Shown: positions 9,437-18,387 of the stretch, piece after piece
Layout of the letters: the number at the start of each line of letters is the position of its first letter
Position numbering within the stretch: position 1 is the stretch's first letter
Source: Variovorax sp. Root318D1
GTDB lineage: Bacteria; Pseudomonadota; Gammaproteobacteria; Burkholderiales; Burkholderiaceae_C
Direction of reading: 5' to 3'
Length of the DNA: 64,000 nt
Assembly (NCBI RefSeq): GCF_001424835.1
Contig: NZ_LMCQ01000008.1
Span: 112,198-176,197, forward strand
Translations under genes and position numbers: made by a program
The notes under the pieces: model-generated
Databases searched by the model: none
Seen by the model: only the letters and a program-made list of their open reading frames with translations
Told to the model about the DNA's origin: nothing

Positions 9437-9460
9437 TTGTGGTTCCTCCTGCGGGGGTGA

Positions 9461-10303
9461 TCAGAAGCAATTGAGCGAGCGGGCTGCGTGCTGGATAACT
9501 TCCACGCACTCAGATTGCCGCATTGCCACGGGGGCGGCACGCGGCACTCGCACGGGGGCCGGCCGCGCTGCCACAGTGGTGGAGATCGGCAGAATTTCCT
9601 TTTCGCCGAACAACTGGCCCTTGGTGATACCGGCGGTCGCAACCGTGGTCTTGTCCATCTGGTTGCGCAGCACGAGCGAGAGGGTTCCCACGCTGCGAGC
9701 CAGGTCGAGCTTTTCCGAGTCTTCGAGCGAGAGCTCGAGCGTCACGGCGCTGACCACCTTGGGTTTGGTGTCGTCGCGGTTGGCCTCCTGCGCCACCGCC
9801 AGCACCAGCACTTTTTCAAGTACCGTTTTGCTGATCTGACGGTTCTCCTCGCCACGGTTCTTGTCTTGTTGGGCATTGACCATTACGTCGACGTAGTTGC
9901 CTGGCAGTGCGAAGCCCGCTACGCCCACCACGTCGTTCACTCGCACGGTCATGGCGCGCTTGCCGTTTGCAATGACCGCGGAAAGTCCGCCCTTGGTGCC
10001 GACGGGCGCAAGCTTGCCCTCCAGAATGGCTTCGCCGCGCAGCACGCCAACCTTGACCACCCGGTCTTCCAGCGACTTGGCGTCCTTGAACGAGCCCGAC
10101 GGCAGGGAGCCGCTCGGCCAGTCGACCAGCGACAGCATCTGGGGGTTGACCCGGCTTCCCAGCTCGATGTCGACCGCGGCCACGACCACCTTGTTGGAGG
10201 CGATTCCGCCCTGTCGCGAGACCCATCCCGCCGCGTAGACTGCGGCGGCCAGACCAGTGAGGAGGGCCAGCAGCAGCAGCCCGAGTGCCTTGATGTTTTT
10301 CAT
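9461..10303 (-). CDS. cpaB: Flp pilus assembly protein CpaB/RcpC
   Basis: 280 residues: one N-terminal membrane helix (MKNIKALGLLLLALLTGLAA), then an SAF domain (about residues 37-100, starting VVVAAVDIELGSRV) and an RcpC-type domain around 110-215. SAF proteins of this type act in the periplasm with the secretin. It starts 36 bp after the prepilin peptidase gene and ends 24 bp before cpaC. Confidence 0.92.
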   Translation of the reverse strand: MKNIKALGLLLLALLTGLAAAVYAAGWVSRQGGIASNKVVVAAVDIELGSRVNPQMLSLVDWPSGSLPSGSFKDAKSLEDRVVKVGVLRGEAILEGKLAPVGTKGGLSAVIANGKRAMTVRVNDVVGVAGFALPGNYVDVMVNAQQDKNRGEENRQISKTVLEKVLVLAVAQEANRDDTKPKVVSAVTLELSLEDSEKLDLARSVGTLSLVLRNQMDKTTVATAGITKGQLFGEKEILPISTTVAARPAPVRVPRAAPVAMRQSECVEVIQHAARSLNCF

Positions 10304-10339
10304 GCGAATCTCCGAGTGCGGTGGGACGAAAATGGCGGA

Positions 10340-10924
10340 CTACACGTAGCCCAGTTGATGCGCCAGGACCTGTGAAATCGTCCCCACGCAAATGCAAATT
10401 CCGTAAGGCAGCTTTCCGATGGATTGCTGCATGTCGATGGTTCCGTTGGGCCGCAGGCCCGCAATGCCCGACATCGCGATGCCGTTCACGGCGTCCTTCA
10501 CGTTGGTCAACATGTGACCGAGGCGGCGCCGGTGCATGGCAACGATCAGCGCGGCCGCGCCGCCCGCAATGCAGGTGAACAGAATGGCCCACAGCGTCTG
10601 ATAGGGGCCGATAAAGGCACCGACCATGGCCATCAGCTTGACGTCGCCCGCGCCCATGATTCCCAGCGCATAGAGCGGCAGCATGATCAAAAGGCCCGTT
10701 CCCAGCCCAGCCAGTGCCTGCGTCGCGCCCACCAGCGGCGTGCGAGCCGCGAAGGTTCCGTAGATCAGCGCGAAGACCATGCCGCCGAACGTCAGCCAGT
10801 TGGGAATGCGATATGTGCGCAAGTCGCTGACTGCGGCTATCACCAGCAGGACAAGCAGCGCAACCATGCGGAAATCAGTTGCCAGCATTGCCAGCAGTCC
10901 GAAGAAGGCGTCGAATTCACGCAT
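10340..10924 (-). CDS. cpaA: Prepilin peptidase CpaA/TadV (A24 family)
   Basis: 194 residues, polytopic inner-membrane aspartic peptidase. The two catalytic aspartates are visible: D34 in VSDLRTYRIPN and D94 in GAGDVKLMA, the A24 signature. Length matches the short Tad-type peptidases without the N-methyltransferase domain. It should cleave the three Flp prepilins and two TadE-like proteins here. The ATG at 10924 is chosen because earlier in-frame codons lie in the flp-like gene. Confidence 0.92.
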   Translation of the reverse strand: MREFDAFFGLLAMLATDFRMVALLVLLVIAAVSDLRTYRIPNWLTFGGMVFALIYGTFAARTPLVGATQALAGLGTGLLIMLPLYALGIMGAGDVKLMAMVGAFIGPYQTLWAILFTCIAGGAAALIVAMHRRRLGHMLTNVKDAVNGIAMSGIAGLRPNGTIDMQQSIGKLPYGICICVGTISQVLAHQLGYV

Positions 10925-10967
10925 GAATGGCTCCGTATGTCGTTGTTGTTGATTTGCCGTTGCGCAT

Positions 10968-11114
10968 TCAGGCGCTGCGCCGTACAGCAAACAGCAGCAA
11001 CAAACTCACGAACACCACGAGGGAACCGAGCAACGCGAATTCCATGAACGACATGCCCGCGTCTTCCCGCAGCAGGTTCATGAAATTTCTTGGCGGCAAG
11101 GTGATCGATTCCAT
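10968..11114 (-). CDS. Divergent Flp-like prepilin (48 aa)
   Basis: 48 residues starting at ATG 11114 with GGAG 6 bases upstream. REDAGMSFMEFALLG resembles the Flp cleavage site (G|MSFMEF, Glu +5, Phe in place of Tyr), followed by a hydrophobic helix and a short basic end. It is the first gene of the Tad transcription unit, just before the prepilin peptidase, away from the other two pilins. It may be a minor pilin. The sequence is short, so the identification rests on the motif and position. Confidence 0.72.
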   Translation of the reverse strand: MESITLPPRNFMNLLREDAGMSFMEFALLGSLVVFVSLLLLFAVRRSA

Positions 11115-11323
11115 GCAGGTCTCCAGTGATGTGGTCGGCTGGCGTTGCCTTGCTGCCCTCATCGGGCACCAACGTTTCGCCGTGGAGTCACTGTAGAAAT
11201 TGCGCCGCCCGGGCACATGAGCGGTGCGCCCCTTCTGAAGCGAGACAAGCGCCCCGCGCGCCCTGCCCGCATCCATGACAAAGCGCCTGCCCCCAAAACG
11301 CGCGCCATTGCGGCCGCAGAGGG

Positions 11324-11357
11324 CAAAAAAAGGGCCCTGGCATTGCGCCAGGGCCCT
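11324..11357 (-). terminator. Intrinsic terminator of the SDR gene
   Basis: A perfect 11-bp stem AGGGCCCTGGC/GCCAGGGCCCT (11331-11341 with 11347-11357, loop ATTGC). On the minus strand it is followed by seven T (the A run at 11325-11331). It lies 27 bp after the stop of the SDR gene. Confidence 0.9.
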
Positions 11358-11383
11358 GTGTCACTACCGATCTATCTGCTGTC

Positions 11384-12091
11384 TCAGGTGTCGAGCGTCA
11401 GGTGCTGGCCATGCAGTGCCGCCGCCGCGGGCGACGCAAGAAAGCCGATGGTCTGCGCCGCCACTGCGGTCGACACCCATTCCGCCGGGTTGGCGTCGGG
11501 CATGGCCTGCCGGTTGGCCGGCGTGTCGAGCACGCTGGGCGCCACGCTGTTGACGGCCACGCCATGCGGCGCCGCCTCGGCCGCCATGGCTTCCACCAGG
11601 CGCTGCAGCGCACTCTTGGATGCGATGTAAGCCGCCATGGCCGGCAGGCCGCGCGCCGCCACCTTGGCCGTGACCGCCACGATACGGCCGGCGCCGTGCT
11701 CGATCATCGACGGCAGCACCGCCTGCGTGACCGCGACGAAAGACCAGGCGTTGAGATTCATCATGCGGTCCCAGCTTGCACGCGAGAGCGCATGCGTGGC
11801 CTCGCCCATCTCGAAGCCGCCCGCAATGTGGATCAACGCGTCGATGCGGCCGAAGGCCTTGAGAGCCTGGCCCGCAAGCTCCGACATCTCAGCCGCCGAG
11901 GTCACGTCGCCCGCCAGCAGCAGGTGCTGCGAATTGTCCAGGCCCGGGAAGACCTCGGACAGGTGGTCGGCACGGTGGTCGACCAGTGCAAGGCGTGCGC
12001 CCTGCTCCAGAAAATGCTGCGCCACTGCGCGCCCCAACGCGCCGGCGGCCCCGGTGATCACAACATGAGGCATGGTGGTTGTATCTGGCAT
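11384..12091 (-). CDS. Short-chain dehydrogenase/reductase, unusual active site
   Basis: 235-residue SDR. The nucleotide-binding motif TGAAGALG is near residues 13-20 and YIASK (catalytic Tyr/Lys) follows AAMAA. The position 13 residues before that Tyr, normally catalytic Ser, reads Ala in VTAKVAARG. Activity is therefore uncertain, although related SDR subgroups with this substitution exist. AGGAG lies 8 bases before the start. It is a single-gene unit with its own terminator; the substrate is unknown. Confidence 0.85.
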   Translation of the reverse strand: MPDTTTMPHVVITGAAGALGRAVAQHFLEQGARLALVDHRADHLSEVFPGLDNSQHLLLAGDVTSAAEMSELAGQALKAFGRIDALIHIAGGFEMGEATHALSRASWDRMMNLNAWSFVAVTQAVLPSMIEHGAGRIVAVTAKVAARGLPAMAAYIASKSALQRLVEAMAAEAAPHGVAVNSVAPSVLDTPANRQAMPDANPAEWVSTAVAAQTIGFLASPAAAALHGQHLTLDT

Positions 12092-12167
12092 GGAAGATTC
12101 TCCTGGTGGAGGGCCCCCGGGGACCCGCGGATGATGGCCAATGCTAACGCCGCCGCGTACAAAACCG

Positions 12168-12195
12168 TTGAACCCAGGAATTTTTACGCTATACT
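12168..12195 (+). promoter_or_regulatory. sigma70-like promoter of tRNA-Lys
   Basis: -35 TTGAAC (12168-12173), 16-bp spacer, -10 TATACT (12190-12195), about 40 bp upstream of the tRNA. Confidence 0.8.
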
Positions 12196-12235
12196 TGCGG
12201 TCTTGCCAAAAAACGCAAAACGTTTTCTAGTGCAA

Positions 12236-12311
12236 GGGCTCTTAGCTCAGTTGGTAGAGCAGCGGACTCTTAATCCGTAGGTCGAGTGTTCGAGTCACTC
12301 AGGGCCCACCA
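12236..12311 (+). tRNA. tRNA-Lys (anticodon CTT)
   Basis: A complete cloverleaf can be folded. Acceptor GGGCTCT (12236-12242) pairs with AGGGCCC (12301-12307), with one G-T pair. The anticodon loop is CTCTTAA with anticodon CTT, and the T loop is TTCGAGT. Discriminator A is at 12308 and an encoded CCA at 12309-12311. It lies at the edge of the catabolic region. Confidence 0.97.
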
Positions 12312-12332
12312 ACCAACATCGCGGAAACGCTG

Positions 12333-12368
12333 AAAAGCCTGCTACCTCATCGGTAGCAGGCTTTTTTT
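12333..12368 (+). terminator. Intrinsic terminator after tRNA-Lys
   Basis: Stem GCCTGCTACC/GGTAGCAGGC (12337-12346 with 12352-12361) extended by A-T pairs, followed by seven T. Confidence 0.9.
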
Positions 12369-12399
12369 ATTGGGCGAGCCTGCGTAGGTTCGTTTGGCT

Positions 12400-12864
12400 T
12401 CAGGCCCGCGACGGCGTTGCGCCGCGCAAGATGGCCGCGCGCATGTCCTGCGGAACCTCAACCGCGCGATGGCTTTCGAGCGAGGTAGTCACAAGCACCT
12501 GCTTCATCTGCATGCGCAGTTCGCCGCTGGCGGGATCGAAGCAGCGCAACACGAGCGTCAGGGAGCGCGAGCCCAGCCGCTCCACCGCCAGGCCGAGCGT
12601 GACCTTGTCGCCCATGCGGCTCACGGCGCGAAAGTCGGCCTCGAGCCGCACCGTCGGCAAGCCGATGCGCCGCTCGCTGATAAACGCGTGGTAGTCGATG
12701 CCCAGTCCGTCGCTCACCCAGTCTTCCACCAAGCCGTTGAGCATGACGAAGTACTGCGGATAGAAGACGATGCCGGCGGGGTCGCAATCGGAAAAGCGGA
12801 TCATCCGCGGGCGCTGGAACTCTGCACCTGAGACTTCTTGTGGCTGCGCTGCTGCACTCGTCAT
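12400..12864 (-). CDS. Acyl-CoA thioesterase, 4HBT hot-dog family
   Basis: 154 residues. RMIRFSDCDPAGIVFYPQYF near residues 20-40 is the 4-hydroxybenzoyl-CoA thioesterase signature, with the catalytic Asp in DPAGIVFYP. It probably hydrolyses an aryl or acyl-CoA in the neighbouring pathway, for example to release free acid or recycle CoA. It starts 2 bp after the MarR gene ends, so it belongs to the SDR-marR-thioesterase unit. The exact substrate is not visible from sequence. Confidence 0.82.
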   Translation of the reverse strand: MTSAAAQPQEVSGAEFQRPRMIRFSDCDPAGIVFYPQYFVMLNGLVEDWVSDGLGIDYHAFISERRIGLPTVRLEADFRAVSRMGDKVTLGLAVERLGSRSLTLVLRCFDPASGELRMQMKQVLVTTSLESHRAVEVPQDMRAAILRGATPSRA

Positions 12865-12866
12865 GT

Positions 12867-13394
12867 TCAGCCCTCCTCGCCCGAAGGCTCGCTGCGCATC
12901 ACGTGCACGCGCAACTGGCCGAGCTGCGTGTGCATCTGCTTGACGGTCTTCATGTCGAGGCCCGAGAACATTTCCAGAATCCACTGCTCGTGTTCCTTGG
13001 CCATGGTCTCGAAGCTCGCGCGGCCCTTGGGCGTGAGGCTCACGATCCATGAACGGCGGTCGTCTGGGCTGTGTGCGCGCGCCACCAGGCCATCACGCTC
13101 GAGCTCGTCGGTCAGGCCCGTGACGTTGCCACCGGTCACCATCAGGTAACGCGACAGCACGCGCATCTTGAGGCCTTCTTCATAGCGGTAGAGCTGGGCC
13201 ATGTAGTCGAAGCGGGCCAGCGAGATACCGAAGCGCTCACGCAGCCGGCGCCGGATCTCGGCTTCGATCTGCGTGGTGCTGGCGAGCATGCGCAGCCAGA
13301 GCCTGAGCATCGCGTGATCTTCGCGGCCGGCGCGGGCCTCGTGGCCGAGTTCTTCTGCATCGCTGAGCGCGGCATGCGAGGCATCGTTGCGCAT
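12867..13394 (-). CDS. MarR-family regulator (first of two in the locus)
   Basis: 175 residues with a winged helix. The recognition-helix region is VTGGNVTGLTDELERDGLV and the wing contains HSPDDRRSWIVSLTPKG (D-x-R signature of MarR). Helical dimerisation segments flank it. Its start overlaps the stop of the upstream SDR gene (ATGA), so they are co-transcribed. By position it is a candidate repressor of the catabolic locus, and probably of its own promoter, where a 9-bp palindrome abuts the -10 element. MarR proteins control known auxin-degradation loci of Variovorax. Confidence 0.9.
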   Translation of the reverse strand: MRNDASHAALSDAEELGHEARAGREDHAMLRLWLRMLASTTQIEAEIRRRLRERFGISLARFDYMAQLYRYEEGLKMRVLSRYLMVTGGNVTGLTDELERDGLVARAHSPDDRRSWIVSLTPKGRASFETMAKEHEQWILEMFSGLDMKTVKQMHTQLGQLRVHVMRSEPSGEEG

Positions 13395-14170
13395 CACATC
13401 ACCTCCCCGCCCGAGACCGAGACCGACTGTCCGGTGACGGATGCGGCACCATTGCCGCAGAGCCAGCGCACCGCATCGGCCACCTCGGCCGGCTGCACGA
13501 TGCGCCGCTGCGGATTGACGCTGGAGAACTCGGCCAGCGCGTCGGCTTCGCTGCGCCCAGTCTTGTCCACCACGTTGGCAACGCTTGCTCGCAGGATGTC
13601 GGTGTCGGTGTAGCCAGGGCACACCGCGTTCACGGTGATGCCCTTGCGCGCCACTTCGAGTGCGAGCGATCGCGTGAGCCCGATCACGCCATGCTTGGCC
13701 GCCGAATAGGCTGCGACGTAGGCATAGCCCTTCTGCCCCGCGGTACTGGCGACGTTGACGATGCGGCCCCAGCCGGCTTCGAGCATGTCGGGCAGCGCCG
13801 CCTGCGTGCACAGGAAACTGCCGGTCAGGTTCACCGACAGCATGCGCTGCCAGAGTTCGACCGAGGTCTTGAGAAACGGCGCGCTCTCGGCCGCGCCAGC
13901 ATTGTTGACGAGGATGGCGATGGGCCCGCGCTCGGTACGGGCCAGTGCAAAGGCCGACTGCACCGCTTGCGCGTCGGCCACGTCGGCGGCGGCAACACCG
14001 TGCCCCTGGCCCGCGAGCGTGTCGGCCACGCGCCGGAGCGCATCGGCGTCGCGCCCCAGCAGGGTCAACGTTGCACCCTCCGCAGCCAGTGTGCGGGCAA
14101 TCTCGGCGCCGATGCCGCGCGCGGCACCGGTGACGAGGGCGTGGCGGCCAGTCAGTGAATTTGCGTGCAT
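13394..14170 (-). CDS. SDR, 3-hydroxyacyl/3-oxoacyl dehydrogenase-like
   Basis: 258 residues, classical [11 protein letters not shown] lies near residues 14-21, NNAG near 89-92, the catalytic Ser in [11 protein letters not shown], and YSAAK carries the Tyr/Lys pair. The [10 protein letters not shown] stretch and C-terminal [12 protein letters not shown] resemble 3-hydroxybutyrate or 3-oxoacyl reductases. It is the first gene of the SDR-marR-thioesterase unit, and probably oxidises or reduces a hydroxylated or CoA-linked intermediate of the adjacent pathway. Confidence 0.86.
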   Translation of the reverse strand: MHANSLTGRHALVTGAARGIGAEIARTLAAEGATLTLLGRDADALRRVADTLAGQGHGVAAADVADAQAVQSAFALARTERGPIAILVNNAGAAESAPFLKTSVELWQRMLSVNLTGSFLCTQAALPDMLEAGWGRIVNVASTAGQKGYAYVAAYSAAKHGVIGLTRSLALEVARKGITVNAVCPGYTDTDILRASVANVVDKTGRSEADALAEFSSVNPQRRIVQPAEVADAVRWLCGNGAASVTGQSVSVSGGEVM

Positions 14171-14184
14171 ACCTGAAATGTTTA

Positions 14185-14226
14185 GTTCTGAACGATTTTA
14201 GCGATTGTGACCTATCGCCTCGTCAA
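14185..14226 (-). promoter_or_regulatory. Candidate promoter and operator of SDR-marR unit
   Basis: On the minus strand TTGACG (14221-14226) and TAAAAT (14195-14200) are separated by 20 bp, which is long. Directly downstream of the -10 is the perfect 9-bp palindrome GTTCTGAAC (14185-14193). That is the usual place for a MarR-type operator that blocks transcription. The spacing makes the promoter call tentative. Confidence 0.4.
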
Positions 14227-14259
14227 CCGGCAAACTCGCTGCAAGCGTGCGGACGAAAC

Positions 14260-15873
14260 TCATGCCTTGGCCGCCGAACGAGCGGCTGGCCCGCGGTCCC
14301 AGGTCTGCGCGCCGACGCCGCGCTCGCGCAGCTTGAACTTCTGAACCTTGCCGTTCTCGGTGCGCGGCAGGTCTTGCAGCACGTCGATGTAGCGGGGCAC
14401 TGCGAAGTAAGGCAGCCGGCTCTCGCAGAAGCGAACCAGTTCGGCGGGGTCGATGCGCTCGCCGTCGCGCGGCACCAGCGCGGCCATCACCTCGTCTTCG
14501 GCCAGCTCGGATTGCACGGGATACACGGCGCAGGAGGCCACCGAGGAGTGGCTCAGCAGCACCTGCTCGACCTCGAACGACGAGATGTTTTCACCGCGCC
14601 TGCGGATCGCGTCTTTGATGCGGTCGACAAACCGGAAGGCGCCGTCGCCATCGCGCACCACGCGGTCGCCGGTGTGAAACCAGAGGTTGCGCCAGGCTTC
14701 GACCGTTTTCTCGGGCATGTTGAAGTAGCCGCTTGCGAAGGCGTGCGGCTCGTCGGCGCGCAGCAGCAGTTCGCCGGCTTCTCCGGTGGGCAGTTCCGCA
14801 TCGCTTTCGTCGGCCACGCGCGCCTGAAAGCCGGGCCGAAGCCATCCCATCACGCCGCCGCGCGGCGAGTCCGGCGCCGTGGCAATGGCAAAGTTGGTTT
14901 CGGTGGAGCCGTAGCCTTCGAGCAGGCGAACACCGGTGCGCTCGAAAAAGGTCTTGCCCGCGGCGTCGGGCACGCCCGGGCCGAGCCCGGTGCGCACGCG
15001 ATGATTTCGCTCCGCCTCGCCCGCGGGTTGCGCAAGCAGTATCGGAACCATGGCGCCCAGCAGGTAGACCACGGTGGCGCCATTCGCACGCATCGAAGGC
15101 CAGAAGCCGGAAGCCGAAAAGCGCGTTTCAAAGACGACCTCGGAACCCGTGAGCGCCGCCTGGGCAAAGGTGTTGAGCGCGTTAATGTGGAACAGCGGCA
15201 AGGTGGTGCACAGCACGTCCTCCGCGCCCACGCCCAGCACCTCCGCGCTATTCGCGCCCCACCAGAAATACTGCGCATGCGGGCACACCACGCCCTTGGC
15301 CGGGCCCGTGGTACCCGAGGTATATAGGATGGCCAGCGGATCGCCGGGCTGCATATCGGCGGGCGGAATGGCTGGCCCGCCAGCGGGATAGGCGCGCACG
15401 CGCACGCCGGCCGGCGGCTGCCATGCAGCACCGCTGCCCGCCGGCGCATCGCCGACAACCCAGATTTCCTCGAGCTTCGTCTGCGCAAGCTCCGCAGTCT
15501 GCAGGCGTTCCAGAAAGCCGGCTTCGATGACCAGCAGCCTGGCCTCGCTATGCGCCAAAAAGTACCCGATCTGAGGCCCCATGGAGGCGGTGTTCACCGG
15601 CACCGTGGAAGCGCCGATCCAGCCGGCACCCAGGAAGGTTTCGAGAAACTCGATGCGATTGCCGCACATGACGGCGATGCGGTCGCCCCGCGCGACGCCG
15701 GCTTGCGCCAGCACGGCAGCTCGCACGCCCGCCTCTTCGGCCGCTTCGGAATGCGACCACTGGCGACCCGCGATGCGCAGCAGCGGACGCGAACCGAACA
15801 GCGCCGCCTGCCGACGCAACATGTCGGGCAAAGTACGTTGAACGGCCGGCACCGCGCGCGGGTCATTCGTCAT
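14260..15873 (-). CDS. AMP-forming acyl-CoA ligase (first of two)
   Basis: 537 residues, ANL superfamily. The P-loop-like [15 protein letters not shown] is near residues 170-184, and the C-terminal domain has [21 protein letters not shown] with a later catalytic Lys in [12 protein letters not shown]. It resembles CaiC-type or aryl-CoA ligases, which activate a carboxylic acid with ATP and CoA. Start at 15873, overlapping the end of livF by 11 bp, indicating coupled expression with the transporter. Probably activates the imported acid or a degradation intermediate. Confidence 0.88.
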   Translation of the reverse strand: MTNDPRAVPAVQRTLPDMLRRQAALFGSRPLLRIAGRQWSHSEAAEEAGVRAAVLAQAGVARGDRIAVMCGNRIEFLETFLGAGWIGASTVPVNTASMGPQIGYFLAHSEARLLVIEAGFLERLQTAELAQTKLEEIWVVGDAPAGSGAAWQPPAGVRVRAYPAGGPAIPPADMQPGDPLAILYTSGTTGPAKGVVCPHAQYFWWGANSAEVLGVGAEDVLCTTLPLFHINALNTFAQAALTGSEVVFETRFSASGFWPSMRANGATVVYLLGAMVPILLAQPAGEAERNHRVRTGLGPGVPDAAGKTFFERTGVRLLEGYGSTETNFAIATAPDSPRGGVMGWLRPGFQARVADESDAELPTGEAGELLLRADEPHAFASGYFNMPEKTVEAWRNLWFHTGDRVVRDGDGAFRFVDRIKDAIRRRGENISSFEVEQVLLSHSSVASCAVYPVQSELAEDEVMAALVPRDGERIDPAELVRFCESRLPYFAVPRYIDVLQDLPRTENGKVQKFKLRERGVGAQTWDRGPAARSAAKA

Positions 15874-16594
15874 CGTGCGTTCCTCCGCCGAGGTAAGTGG
15901 CCTGCACCCGCGGATCGCTTGCCAGTTCGCCCGAAGCACCAGAGAGCGCGATCTCGCCGGTTTCGAGCACATAGCCGTGGTCCGACGTTTCGAGCGCGGC
16001 GCGCGCGTTCTGCTCCACCAGCAGGATCGAGACGCCGTCGTCGCGCAGCTTGCGCACGATCGAAAGAATGTCGCGCACGATGAGCGGCGCCAAGCCGAGG
16101 CTCGGCTCGTCGAGCATCAGCAGGCGCGGCGCGGACATGAGCGCGCGGCCCACCGCGAGCATTTGCCGCTCGCCGCCCGAGAGCGTGTCGGCGCGCTGCG
16201 AGCGACGCTCGGCCAGGCGCGGGAAACGGTCGTACACCGACTGCAGCTGCCGCTTCATCGCATCGCTGCGCAGCCGTTTGGCATAGGCGCCGAGCTGCAG
16301 GTTGTCGAGCACCGTGAGCTCGCCGAACAGCTCGCGCTTCTCGGGCACGAGGCACAGGCCGCGCTCCACACGCGCCTCCACGTCGAGCCCCTGCAGGTCC
16401 TCGCCCTCGAAGCGCAGCGTGCCCTTGCACGGCAGCAGGCCCATCGCAGCCGCAAGCAGCGTGGTCTTGCCCGCGCCGTTCGGGCCGATCACCGAGATGA
16501 TCTGGCCCGGCTGCAGCTCGAGCGACACTCCGCGCACCGCCTCGACCTGCCCATAGGACACGTGCAGGTCGCCGATTTCCAGCATTGCGCTCAT
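15863..16594 (-). CDS. livF: Branched-chain-type ABC importer ATPase LivF
   Basis: 243 residues. Walker A GPNGAGKT is near residues 37-44, signature LSGGERQM near 138, and Walker [12 protein letters not shown] around 155-165. The [14 protein letters not shown] stretch is typical of LivF. It is the second ATPase of the HAAT-family importer encoded here, in the cytoplasm. It overlaps the fused LivM-LivG gene by ATGA. Confidence 0.93.
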   Translation of the reverse strand: MSAMLEIGDLHVSYGQVEAVRGVSLELQPGQIISVIGPNGAGKTTLLAAAMGLLPCKGTLRFEGEDLQGLDVEARVERGLCLVPEKRELFGELTVLDNLQLGAYAKRLRSDAMKRQLQSVYDRFPRLAERRSQRADTLSGGERQMLAVGRALMSAPRLLMLDEPSLGLAPLIVRDILSIVRKLRDDGVSILLVEQNARAALETSDHGYVLETGEIALSGASGELASDPRVQATYLGGGTHDDE

Positions 16595-18387
16595 ACGACG
16601 CTCCCCAGGTAAGCCGCCTGCACGCGCTCATCGGCCCGGACCGCAGAAGGCACGCCTTCCACAAGCTTGGAGCCGAAGTTCATCACCACCAGACGGTCCA
16701 CCAGTTTCATCACGAAGTCCATGTCATGTTCGACGATGAGGATGGTCACGCCCTCCTCGCGCAGCTTGCGCAGCAGGTCGCCGAGCGCCATCTTTTCCTT
16801 GCGGCGCAGGCCCGCCGCGGGCTCGTCGAGCACCAGCAGCACCGGGTCCGCTGCCAGCGCGCGCGCAATTTCCAGGATGCGCTGCGTGCCCAGCGGCAGG
16901 CTGCCCGCGAGCTCGTGCGCGCGGTCGCCCAGGCCGATGCGATCGAGCTGGCGCTGCGCTTCCTGCAGGATCTGCTTTTCTTCGGCGCGGTCGAGCCGCA
17001 GGCCCGCCTTCAGGATGCCCGAGCGCGTGCGCGAATGCGCGCCCAGCGCCACGTTGTCGAGCAGGCTCATGTGCGGCCGCAGCTTCACGTGCTGGAAAGT
17101 GCGCGCCAGGCCCAGCCGCGCCACCTGCCGCTGCGGCATGCCGGCAATGTCGTGTTCCAGAAAGCGCACCTGCCCCGCGCTCATCGGCAGCGTGCACGTC
17201 AGCAGGTTGAACATGGTCGACTTGCCCGCGCCGTTAGGCCCGATCAGACCAACGATCTCGCCCGCGTTCACTTCAAAGCTCACGTCGTTGACCGCCACCA
17301 ATCCGCCGAAACGCTTGACCGCACCCTTCACCGACAGCACCTGCGTGCCGCGCTGTGGCAACTGGCGATGCGGCAGCGGATCAACGACGGCGGCGTCGTA
17401 GCGCGAAGCACCTTGTGCACCGGCGCGCCGGCGGGTCCAGCGCCGCAGCAGGCCCATGAGTCCGCCCCGCGCAAAGTGCAGCAGCAGGATGAAGAGCGTT
17501 GCGAACGCCACGGCCTCCAGTTGCCCCGCACGCTGCGTGAGCATCGGCAGCACGTCTTGCAGACCATTCTTCAGCACCAGCACCAGCGCTGCGCCCACCA
17601 GCGCGCCCGCCAACTGCCCCAGCCCGCCGGCCACCGCCATCAGCAGGTACTCGATGCTCGCGCGCACGTCGAACGGCGAGGGGCTCACGAACCGGTTCAT
17701 GTGCGCGTAGAGCCAGCCCGCCAAGCCCGCGAAGAGCGCGGCCGTGACGAACAGCGTGAGCCGCACACGGTAGGCGTCGGCACCGACGCTGGCCAGCAGC
17801 GTGGCACCGCCGCGCAGTCCGCGGATCGCGCGGCCCGGCCGCGATTGCAGCAGGTTGTGGCTGAACAGGCAGGCCAGCCCAACCACCACCCAGATCAGGT
17901 AATACATCGCGCGCGGATCGGCCAGCGACCAGCCCGCGATCCGCAGCGCCGGAATGTTCGACAGCCCCGTGTGCCGCCCGAGCGCATCGACATTGCCGAA
18001 CAGCATGGCGATCGACAGCCCCCACGCGATGGTGCTGAGCGGCAGGAAGTGCCCGCCGAGCCGCAGCGTGAGCATGCCGATGGCCAGCGCCGACAGGCCC
18101 GTGAGCAGCAGCGCGAACAGCAGCCCGATCCATGGCGACATGCCCTGCGTGGTGGTGAGCCATGCCGTGGCATAGGCGGCAATGCCCACGAAGGCGGCCT
18201 GGCCGAACGACGTGGCGCCGCCCACGCCGGTGAGCAGCACCAGCCCGAGCGCGACCAGCGCGCCAATGCCGATGTCGTTGAGCAGCGAGACCGTGAAGCT
18301 GCCCGCCACCGCCGGCACCAGCGCCAGCACGGCGACCACCGCGGCGATCCAGGCCATGCGCTTGCCGTTTCTGTTGTTGTCGTTCAT
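16591..18387 (-). CDS. Fused LivM permease - LivG ATPase
   Basis: 598 residues. Residues about 10-320 are a LivM-type permease with several membrane helices. After a linker of about 25 residues, residues about 345-598 form a LivG ATPase: Walker A GPNGAGKS, family-typical [16 protein letters not shown] in place of LSGGQ, Walker [12 protein letters not shown], and EHDMDFV. The start [11 protein letters not shown] at 18387 overlaps the livH stop by ATGA. One continuous frame with no stop or frameshift at the junction argues for a real fusion. Confidence 0.93.
   Translation of the reverse strand: MNDNNRNGKRMAWIAAVVAVLALVPAVAGSFTVSLLNDIGIGALVALGLVLLTGVGGATSFGQAAFVGIAAYATAWLTTTQGMSPWIGLLFALLLTGLSALAIGMLTLRLGGHFLPLSTIAWGLSIAMLFGNVDALGRHTGLSNIPALRIAGWSLADPRAMYYLIWVVVGLACLFSHNLLQSRPGRAIRGLRGGATLLASVGADAYRVRLTLFVTAALFAGLAGWLYAHMNRFVSPSPFDVRASIEYLLMAVAGGLGQLAGALVGAALVLVLKNGLQDVLPMLTQRAGQLEAVAFATLFILLLHFARGGLMGLLRRWTRRRAGAQGASRYDAAVVDPLPHRQLPQRGTQVLSVKGAVKRFGGLVAVNDVSFEVNAGEIVGLIGPNGAGKSTMFNLLTCTLPMSAGQVRFLEHDIAGMPQRQVARLGLARTFQHVKLRPHMSLLDNVALGAHSRTRSGILKAGLRLDRAEEKQILQEAQRQLDRIGLGDRAHELAGSLPLGTQRILEIARALAADPVLLVLDEPAAGLRRKEKMALGDLLRKLREEGVTILIVEHDMDFVMKLVDRLVVMNFGSKLVEGVPSAVRADERVQAAYLGSVV

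Noticed and set aside
11115-11323. sigma54 or sigma70 promoter upstream of the Tad locus
   Set aside because: No convincing hexamer pair or GG/GC sigma54 element at correct spacing; the region probably holds a promoter I cannot define.
14155-15327. Long plus-strand open frame opposite the acyl-CoA ligase
   Set aside because: Composition is the antisense of a clear ANL ligase in GC-rich DNA; no family motif and no ribosome site. Many similar shadows occur across the window.
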